Assembly (NCBI GenBank): GCA_903861195.1 | Contig: CAIOTJ010000136.1 | Span: 1-51,894 of the forward strand | DNA length: 51,894 nt | Source of the DNA: an uncultured Planctomycetaceae bacterium | GTDB lineage: Bacteria; Planctomycetota; Planctomycetia; Planctomycetales; Planctomycetaceae | Direction of reading: 5' to 3' | Part shown: positions 46,210 to 51,894 of the stretch, piece after piece | Position numbering within the stretch: position 1 is the stretch's first letter | Layout: each line of letters opens with the position of its first letter | Translations under genes and position numbers: made by a program | Notes under the pieces: generated by a model | What the model was told of the DNA's origin: nothing | Databases searched by the model: none | Seen by the model: the letters and a program-made list of their open reading frames with translations, nothing else

Positions 46210-48678
46210 TCAAAAGTCGCGGCGGGAGATGTACAGGCAAGTCAGCCCCAACACCACCACCACAAACACCGCGCTGTGCCGGATGGTTCCCCACGCATCC
46301 AGCTTCGTCCGCGCCTGCTGCAGGTCTCCTTCGTCCGGCCCCCCCATCGCCAGTGAGTCTTTCTCGGTCAACAGCCACGTGCTCACATTGTCGAGTTCCA
46401 CCGGCTTGCGGAAAATCGAGTAGAGCGGCTTGACGGCATAGCGATAAGCGTACTCCAGCAATCCCGGAGCGGGAGCCGCTCGCGACGTCTCGCGCCCCTG
46501 CCCCAGGTCATAAAAGATCACCCGCGCTCCCTGGTCACACAGCATCAGCCGGTCCTCCGCGTCGAAGCCCACCGCCGACAGATCTCCCCGTCCCGTCAGC
46601 CGCGGCCGGACTGGTTTTCCCGCCTCGGCGTCGTACAGCCAGACGTCTCCCCCGTGATACAGCACCGCGCACCAGCGCCCATCGGACGACACCGCCGTGA
46701 ACCGCGGATCGTCATACCGGAAGGCCGTATATTCCTCCTCGGTCTTGAGGTCTGACCCGGCGAGCTGCAGCACCCGCCCATCCTCCAGGGCCAGCAGGAC
46801 CTTGCCGCGCGCGACCAGACACAGCCCCTCGGGAGGATTGGAATCCCCCTCAAACGTCCGCTCGGCCAGCAGTTCGTATTTCCCCTCGGCATTGGGGGCC
46901 AGCAGGCTCAACACCCCCTGGCCATAGGTCACCACCTGCCCCGTCACCCGGTCGAAACCGGCCGTGCTGTCTTCATCGAGCTTCAACCGCGGGTTCGGAC
47001 CGGCGAACACAAACTTCGCCGTCTTGCGAGACAACGTCTGCCCCTCGGCCACCTGCAGCCGGAACACGCCATCGGTCGCGACCGCCAGCAACTGGTTCTG
47101 CTCATTCAGAAACAACTGACGCACTCCCGCCGGGGCCGCGGGCCCCTCCTGCCGGGCCCAGACGTTCTCCGCCGTGGCGAACTGCAGATTCACCGCCGGG
47201 GCCAGCAGACGGAACCCGCGCCGGCCCTGCGGAGGAGGCAACTGCACGGCGAACAGCCGCTGGTCGTCCGGACTGTAGACCGGCCCCACCATCCGGGGGG
47301 CCAGAGCGGGCACCGGCGGACGGCGCCGGTCTCCCGCCGCCTGGAAGACATCCTCCCACGCCGTGCCGCTCCATTCCCGCAATTGCCCCCGCTCGGTGTT
47401 GCCAAACCAGGTCTCGCCGGCGGGAATGAGGCTGACCACCCGGTTCGGGCTCAGGGCCACACTTTCCATCACCGTCTTCACCAGGACCACCGTCCAGCCA
47501 AACCCCCAGAAGACGATCGTCAGCACAATCGCGACGATGGTATTCCGCGACAGCACCCCGGCCAGCGAACAGACCGAGTAGAAGACCACAAACATGAACA
47601 GGAAGACCGGAATACACCAGAACAGCCGGGGAATCCACAGGTCGAACCGCCACCCCGCCACCAGGTACATTCCCGCCACGAAATAGGCGGCGTTCAGCCC
47701 GATGAAGATGCAGCCCCCGGCGAACTTGGTCAGAAAGACCAGCGTCCGCGAGACCGGCTTGCTCAGCAGCAGATCGATCGACCCGGGCTCGAACGTCTGG
47801 GTGATCATCGAGGCGGTCACCAGGATCGCCGCGAAGCCCCCCAGGGCCCCCACCATGAAATTCACGATGCCATTGATCACCACCCGCAGCACGGGCATCA
47901 GCTGCGTCCGTGACAACGGCAATCCTTCCGATAACGTCCAGCCAAAGTACTCGACCCGGGTGTCGGTCGCCGCGTTGTGCGGCAACTCTTGCGGAAACGC
48001 CGCCTCCAACAGCAACCGGTTGAACCGCGCCCGCTCCTCGGTCGAGAGGTCGGTCATCCCACGGTCCCGCAACAGGCGTGCCTCGGCGGACAGAGACGCT
48101 TCGGGCCACACGCCCGTCGCGTACAGGGTCGGGCTGTTGAGCAGTTCGTTCAGGTCGCGCAGCAGGTTGTCGGCGGTCTGTCGGGGCAACCCCTCCCCCG
48201 GCTCGCGGCTCAGCTCGCTCAAACCCTTCTGCAATTCGGGGCTCAACTGCCGCCAGACCCGCAGGGGGGGCGTTTCGGGCAGCGCTTCAGCCGCCGCCGC
48301 GCGGTCGTCCGCGACGGGATTCGCCACAACCGCTTTCGCCTCAGCGGGCGCAGTTGGCTCAGGCGCCGGGTTGGCGGGGGGTGCGTCGGGGTTCGTACCG
48401 CGTTCCGGCGCGGCCCCCTCGGGGGCCGCCGGGGGACTGGCCCCTTCCGGCGGTTTTTCGGCGGAGTCCGCCGCGGGGGCCTGCGCGGCCAGCTTCAGCG
48501 CCAGATCGTTCCACTTGACCACCGAGTTCCGCGCCAGCCGCGTCGGCTGGACGTCCCGGATGCCAAACGGAGCAATTGCCGCCAGAAACAGCGTGGCCAC
48601 TGCGAACAAGATCCACAGCACGCGCGAGGCCACCGCCTCCCGGAACGAGTCTCGCAAAATTCCCAGGTAGGGTCGCAT
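46210..48678 (-). CDS. ABC-2 type exporter permease with inserted beta-propeller-like domain
   Basis: The ATG at 48678 gives 822 residues, 8 bp after the ATPase stop; a TTG at 48711 is unlikely. One span at about 22-42, a long Pro/Ala-rich extracytoplasmic stretch with acidic helices (about 65-255), then five spans between about 270 and 420 with the ABC-2 phrase EPGSIDLLLSKPVSRT (about 302-317). Residues about 430-740 are a beta-rich region with repeated short strands such as QLFLNEQNQLLAVATDGVFRLQV and FTAVSSDGRWCAVLYHGGDVWLYD, typical of WD40/PQQ-type propellers. A last span lies near 800-817. Substrate export and the propeller role are inferred. Confidence 0.85.
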   Translation of the reverse strand: MRPYLGILRDSFREAVASRVLWILFAVATLFLAAIAPFGIRDVQPTRLARNSVVKWNDLALKLAAQAPAADSAEKPPEGASPPAAPEGAAPERGTNPDAPPANPAPEPTAPAEAKAVVANPVADDRAAAAEALPETPPLRVWRQLSPELQKGLSELSREPGEGLPRQTADNLLRDLNELLNSPTLYATGVWPEASLSAEARLLRDRGMTDLSTEERARFNRLLLEAAFPQELPHNAATDTRVEYFGWTLSEGLPLSRTQLMPVLRVVINGIVNFMVGALGGFAAILVTASMITQTFEPGSIDLLLSKPVSRTLVFLTKFAGGCIFIGLNAAYFVAGMYLVAGWRFDLWIPRLFWCIPVFLFMFVVFYSVCSLAGVLSRNTIVAIVLTIVFWGFGWTVVLVKTVMESVALSPNRVVSLIPAGETWFGNTERGQLREWSGTAWEDVFQAAGDRRRPPVPALAPRMVGPVYSPDDQRLFAVQLPPPQGRRGFRLLAPAVNLQFATAENVWARQEGPAAPAGVRQLFLNEQNQLLAVATDGVFRLQVAEGQTLSRKTAKFVFAGPNPRLKLDEDSTAGFDRVTGQVVTYGQGVLSLLAPNAEGKYELLAERTFEGDSNPPEGLCLVARGKVLLALEDGRVLQLAGSDLKTEEEYTAFRYDDPRFTAVSSDGRWCAVLYHGGDVWLYDAEAGKPVRPRLTGRGDLSAVGFDAEDRLMLCDQGARVIFYDLGQGRETSRAAPAPGLLEYAYRYAVKPLYSIFRKPVELDNVSTWLLTEKDSLAMGGPDEGDLQQARTKLDAWGTIRHSAVFVVVVLGLTCLYISRRDF

Positions 48679-48685
48679 GGCCACA

Positions 48686-49666
48686 TCACGATGGAGTTTG
48701 TTCGCGGACAATCCCCAGGAAGGCTTCCTCCAGGGTGTCCCGCCGACGGGTCAATTCCAACAGGCTGATCCCCTCACCCCGCAGGGCGTCGACCAACCGG
48801 TCGACGGCCCCCTGGTCGGCCAGCCGCACTGTCATTCGCAACTCAGACTCTTCGTTCGAGGGGGCCGCGACGGTCTCGTCCGGGGGACAGGGCAAACCCT
48901 GCCGGCCCAGCACCTGCCGCACCCGCGCCGGCTCTCCCCGCAACACCAGACCGCACTCCATCTCGGACCGCTGCGTCAGCTCTTCAATCCGGCCGAACCT
49001 TTGCACCCGGCCCCGATTCATAATCGCCACTTTGTCACAGATCAGCTCGATCTCCTGCAGCAGGTGGCTGTTGATGAAGACCGTCTTCCCCTGGTCCTTC
49101 AGATCCTTCAGGACGCGCCGCATCTCGCTCCGCCCCACCGGATCCACGCCGTCGGTCGGCTCATCGAGAATCAGCAGTTCCGGATCGTGCAGCATCGCCT
49201 GCGCCAAACCCAGCCGCTGCTGCATCCCTTTCGAAAACTTCGCCACGGGGGTCTCCCCCCACTTCGCCAGCCCCACGGTCTGCAACAGGGGCCCGCGCCG
49301 TTTCCGGATCTCGCGCAGCGTCAGCCCGCTCAACGCTCCGTAATACTCCAGGGCCGAGTTCGCCGTATGGTGCCGGGGAATGCGGTGCGTCTCGGGGAGG
49401 TACCCCACACTTCTCCGCCCCCGCCGGTCTCCCGCCGGGTAGCCCAGCAACTCGGCCCCCCCCGCGGTCTTGCGCACAATGCCAATCAACACCTTGATCA
49501 ACGTCGTCTTGCCCGCCCCATTGGGCCCCAGCAGACCAAAAATGGTCCCCCGCTCGACCGCGAACGAGACCCCCCGCAACGCCTCGATCTGGCGGCGAAA
49601 AATCCAGCCATCCCGATACGTCTTTTTGAGCGAATCCACCACAATGGCCGGTGCACTCACAATCAT
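48686..49666 (-). CDS. ABC transporter ATP-binding protein
   Basis: The ATG at 49666 (MIVSAPAIVVDSLKKTY) gives 326 residues; the frame runs on upstream but reads as low-complexity shadow. The nucleotide-binding domain has Walker A GPNGAGKTT (about 50-58), signature FSKGMQQRLGLAQ (about 144-156), Walker B LLILDEPTDGVDP and the H-loop His in FINSHLL. A C-terminal domain of about 80 residues after the ABC core resembles that of drug/Na exporter ATPases. It overlaps no gene and is 8 bp from its permease, so both form one export operon. Confidence 0.95.
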   Translation of the reverse strand: MIVSAPAIVVDSLKKTYRDGWIFRRQIEALRGVSFAVERGTIFGLLGPNGAGKTTLIKVLIGIVRKTAGGAELLGYPAGDRRGRRSVGYLPETHRIPRHHTANSALEYYGALSGLTLREIRKRRGPLLQTVGLAKWGETPVAKFSKGMQQRLGLAQAMLHDPELLILDEPTDGVDPVGRSEMRRVLKDLKDQGKTVFINSHLLQEIELICDKVAIMNRGRVQRFGRIEELTQRSEMECGLVLRGEPARVRQVLGRQGLPCPPDETVAAPSNEESELRMTVRLADQGAVDRLVDALRGEGISLLELTRRRDTLEEAFLGIVREQTPS

Positions 49667-50015
49667 CACCCCTGTCGCGGACCGCGGCCGAGTTCCCCCA
49701 CCACGCGGGAAGCCCCTCGGGCCAGCCTCTATCATACCCGCCGCCACCGCCGTTGGCTTCGTCCCGTTTCCAAAAACGGCCCCGTTTGGAAAAGCTCCCC
49801 CGGCGAACCGTCCGGCGGGGTGAACTGCCAACTCCCCTCCCGAACCAAACCCGCAGTCAGCCGGCCTGAAGCCGCCGTCACCCGCCCCAAACGGCACCCC
49901 CTCCCAAACAAAAAAGGCCGCGGTCAGTCCCAAGGGTTGAGGGCCACCCCCGGGACCGCCGCGGCCCACGCTCCGGGGCCCGCACCGCAGGCCCCCCTCA
50001 CAACTCACAAACCTC
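49667..50015. other. Interval between ABC operon and htrA; holds a terminator
   Basis: No gene is seen. The htrA terminator occupies 49910-49966. The remaining part (49667-49900) should carry the ABC operon promoter on the minus strand; it includes AAACGG and TTTGGAAA-like segments near 49770-49795, but no clear box pair. Confidence 0.45.
49910..49966 (-). terminator. Intrinsic terminator of htrA
   Basis: On the minus strand GGCCGCGG (49966-49959) pairs with CCGCGGCC (49923-49916), extended by GTCCC/GGGAC on the inside, and six T follow (49915-49910). It begins 49 bp after the htrA stop. Confidence 0.85.
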
Positions 50016-51566
50016 TTACAACTTTTTCACCACGATGAAGGTGTTCACGCCCCGGGGATTCCGCACGAGGAACAACACCCCCTTGGCGAAGTCGGCCCCC
50101 TTCAGCGCCTGCTGAAATTCCTCGACCGACCCAACCCGCTGCTGACCCACCCGCTCGATCAGCAGCCCTTCCCGCAGTCCCGCTGTCGCCGCCGGGCCGT
50201 CGGCATCAACCGAGGTCACCACCACCCCCTTCGTTCCTTCCTGGTAACTCAGTTCGCGGGCCACCTCGGCCGACAGACTGTCGACCTGCAGACCCAGCTC
50301 GGGAACCTTCCCCGGCACCGGCTTCTCGGGCTGGGCCGGGCCAGCTCCCGGGCCCTCTTCGGTCCCCGTCCGCCGCAACGAAAAGTTCTGGGGCATCTCC
50401 TTCAGAGTGATACTCAGGGTCTTGTCCTTCCCTTCTCGCACGATCTGCATCGGGACCGATTCTCCCGCCCGGCAGCGCTCCACAATCGACTGCAAATCGC
50501 GGGTCCCTCGGACATCCCGGTCGTTGAACTTCAACACCAGATCACCCACCTCAACTCCCCCCTCCGCCGCCGGCGATCCGGCCAGAATCTCGGTGACCAG
50601 GGCTCCCTTCCCCACCGCCACACCAAACTGCCGAGACAGCTTGTCGTCGAGCTGCTGGATCACCACCCCCAGGTAGGCCCGCGTCACTTTCCCCGTCGTC
50701 GCCAACTGGTCCCCCACCCACCGCGCGAGGTTGATCGGCACCGTGAAGCCCACGCCGTCGTTCCCTCCCCCGCGGGTCGAGATCGCCGTGTTCACTCCCA
50801 CCACCTCACCCCGCAGATTGACCAGCGGACCACCACTGTTCCCCGGGTTGATCGCGGCATCGGTCTGCAGAAAGTCTTCCCGCTCGGCAATCGACGGACC
50901 ACGCCCCTTGGCACTGATAATGCCCGCCGTCACGGTGGCATCCAGACCAAACGGGCTGCCAATCGCCAGCACCCAGTCTCCCACCTCGATCTCATCGCTG
51001 TTCGCCATGGGGAGCGAGGGGAGCGGCCCTTCGGCTTCGATTTTCACGATGGCAATGTCGGTCTTGGGATCGGCTTTCACCTCGGTCGCGACATACTCGC
51101 GGCCATCATGCAGGCGGACCTTCACCTGGTCGGCATCCGCCACCACGTGGGCCGCCGTCATGATCACCCCCCGGCTGTCGATCAGGAATCCCGAACCCAT
51201 CCCCTGGGGACGCGGCAGCGGGCCCGAGCCCCCCCCGCGGGGACCAAAGAACTCCTTGAAGCGGGGATCCTGCTTGAACAACTCTTCGAACGGCGACCCC
51301 TTGAACATCTCCGGGCTCAGCCCCTCGCCGCCGCGCATCGACACCGGCTTGCCGCGGACTTCAATCGAGACAATCGCCGGAAGCGAATTCTGCGACGCGG
51401 CGCGGAACGCCTGCGACAGACTGTTGGCGGCGGCAATCGCCTGGGGATCCATCGAGACCACCGGCGGCAGCGGACCACGCTGGGCCCAGCTCCACGCCGA
51501 CAGGGTCAGACTGGCCACTCCCGCCACACCGACCACCCACGGGGTCGACTTTTTGAAGCGACTCAT
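50016..51566 (-). CDS. Periplasmic serine protease HtrA/DegP family
   Basis: This 516-residue protein has a signal anchor or signal peptide (about residues 8-28, SWA-QR). The trypsin-like domain shows the triad His140 (TAAHVV), Asp170 (TDIAIVKI) and Ser244 (NPGNSGGPL). Two PDZ domains follow: about 285-380 (RAYLGVVIQQL and VLKFNDRDVRG) and about 425-510 (LQVDSLSAEVARELSY). An acidic Pro-rich linker separates them. DegP-like enzymes degrade or refold misfolded envelope proteins. A strong AAGGAGAGG site precedes the ATG. A palindrome lies 73 bp upstream. DegQ, DegS or Mucd-type naming cannot be decided by eye. Confidence 0.95.
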   Translation of the reverse strand: MSRFKKSTPWVVGVAGVASLTLSAWSWAQRGPLPPVVSMDPQAIAAANSLSQAFRAASQNSLPAIVSIEVRGKPVSMRGGEGLSPEMFKGSPFEELFKQDPRFKEFFGPRGGGSGPLPRPQGMGSGFLIDSRGVIMTAAHVVADADQVKVRLHDGREYVATEVKADPKTDIAIVKIEAEGPLPSLPMANSDEIEVGDWVLAIGSPFGLDATVTAGIISAKGRGPSIAEREDFLQTDAAINPGNSGGPLVNLRGEVVGVNTAISTRGGGNDGVGFTVPINLARWVGDQLATTGKVTRAYLGVVIQQLDDKLSRQFGVAVGKGALVTEILAGSPAAEGGVEVGDLVLKFNDRDVRGTRDLQSIVERCRAGESVPMQIVREGKDKTLSITLKEMPQNFSLRRTGTEEGPGAGPAQPEKPVPGKVPELGLQVDSLSAEVARELSYQEGTKGVVVTSVDADGPAATAGLREGLLIERVGQQRVGSVEEFQQALKGADFAKGVLFLVRNPRGVNTFIVVKKL

Positions 51567-51571
51567 GACTT

Positions 51572-51580
51572 CCTCTCCTT
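51572..51580 (-). promoter_or_regulatory. Strong ribosome-binding site of htrA
   Basis: AAGGAGAGG on the minus strand, five bases before the ATG at 51566. It is one of the best Shine-Dalgarno sequences in the window. Confidence 0.85.
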
Positions 51581-51638
51581 AGAAACACTGGACATCAGGC
51601 ATCCCGAAAGACACCTGCTGATGTTGCCACTCACTCAA

Positions 51639-51656
51639 CTACTACGGCAGTAGTAG
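51639..51656. promoter_or_regulatory. Palindromic candidate operator upstream of htrA
   Basis: CTACTAC-GGCA-GTAGTAG is a perfect 7-bp inverted repeat with a four-base spacer, about 73 bp before the htrA ATG. The size and symmetry fit a dimeric regulator site; a factor cannot be named. It could also be a weak RNA hairpin if the leader is long. Confidence 0.45.
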
Positions 51657-51894
51657 GAAGAGTGTTGGGAGCGACTTCCGGACGATTTCTCGGGAATCTT
51701 GGTTTGGACACCGGGCCGTCGGCAGGCCGGGCCGAGCCCCTTTGTGACCCGTTCTCAAACGGCCCAGGTTCACGGCGGTTCCCGGCCAGCGTTGACCAGT
51801 CGCTCCAGCAACGGGGTGCCAGCTCCCGGAATCGCGCGCCGTTTTGGCAGACACCTCCCCCCGCCTCCCCGCAGGAATGCAAGCAGCGTGCCAA

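Larger units (their letters stand above)
51567..51894. other. Region upstream of htrA, no gene seen
   Basis: An 87-codon frame on the minus strand (51631-51894) reaches the window edge and has no recognisable product, so I do not call it. The region holds the htrA ribosome site (51572-51580) and the palindrome at 51639-51656. The flanking gene on the right lies outside the window. Confidence 0.5.

Noticed and set aside
47383-48768. Several plus-strand frames opposite the ABC permease
   Set aside because: They are rich in His, Arg and Pro, overlap a well supported permease, and lack recognisable products.
51631-51894. 87-codon minus-strand frame at the right edge
   Set aside because: The codons give an Arg/Gly/Cys-rich low-complexity product and the frame overlaps the htrA regulatory region.

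Overview
The window is GC-rich, densely coded, about 51.9 kb long and looks like chromosomal DNA of a planctomycete (Planctomycetota, probably Planctomycetia). The grounds are a DUF1559 pseudopilin-like protein with a type IV pilin N-terminus, a SpoVG carrying a zinc ribbon, a CotH/DUF4956 pair, FHA and Ser/Thr-kinase signalling attached to a Tad locus, and many long secreted or membrane proteins with Pro/Gly-rich linkers. I see no insertion sequence, integrase, prophage, CRISPR array or rRNA. The order or family cannot be fixed by eye.

Region 1 (3-14653, all + strand). After a methyltransferase whose 5' end may lie outside the window comes a Tad/Flp pilus or secretion locus: two small Flp-like proteins, a TadV/CpaA prepilin peptidase, three TadE/TadG-like pseudopilins, a single-span unknown protein, a CpaB/RcpC-like SAF protein, a TadA/CpaF ATPase fused to an N-terminal FHA domain, TadB, TadC, a second FHA protein with one membrane span, and a membrane Ser/Thr kinase. 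The gene order suggests that a phosphorylation circuit acts on the export machine. No secretin (CpaC/RcpA), TadZ or TadD is present here.

Region 2 (14762-25487, mostly - strand). It holds a CotH-family protein with Spy-like and EF-hand segments and its DUF4956 membrane partner, a large secreted alpha/beta hydrolase, a small lipoprotein (+), a DUF1559 protein, O-acetylhomoserine sulfhydrylase, a GNAT acetyltransferase (+) and a QueD/PTPS enzyme. Two clear intrinsic terminators end cotH and metY.

Region 3 (25659-35801). A 1115-residue polytopic TPR protein (-) faces a plant-type O-methyltransferase (+). A compact + strand module follows: a 53-residue DPGSGS membrane protein, a two-domain methyltransferase and a membrane-anchored sulfatase-superfamily enzyme with a Thr nucleophile. 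It looks like envelope or polysaccharide modification of unknown chemistry. An HpcH/HpaI aldolase and tRNA-Arg(CCG) close the region.

Region 4 (36009-51894). It contains spoVG and ispE (-), aspS and a secreted protein (+), an mreD-mrdA elongation pair (-) preceded by a strong G-quadruplex motif, a FecR/anti-sigma-like membrane protein (+), an ABC-2 exporter whose permease carries a predicted beta-propeller (-), and a periplasmic HtrA/DegP protease (-) with a strong terminator. Several starts (aspS TTG, spoVG GTG, htrA ATG) are fixed by good Shine-Dalgarno sequences.
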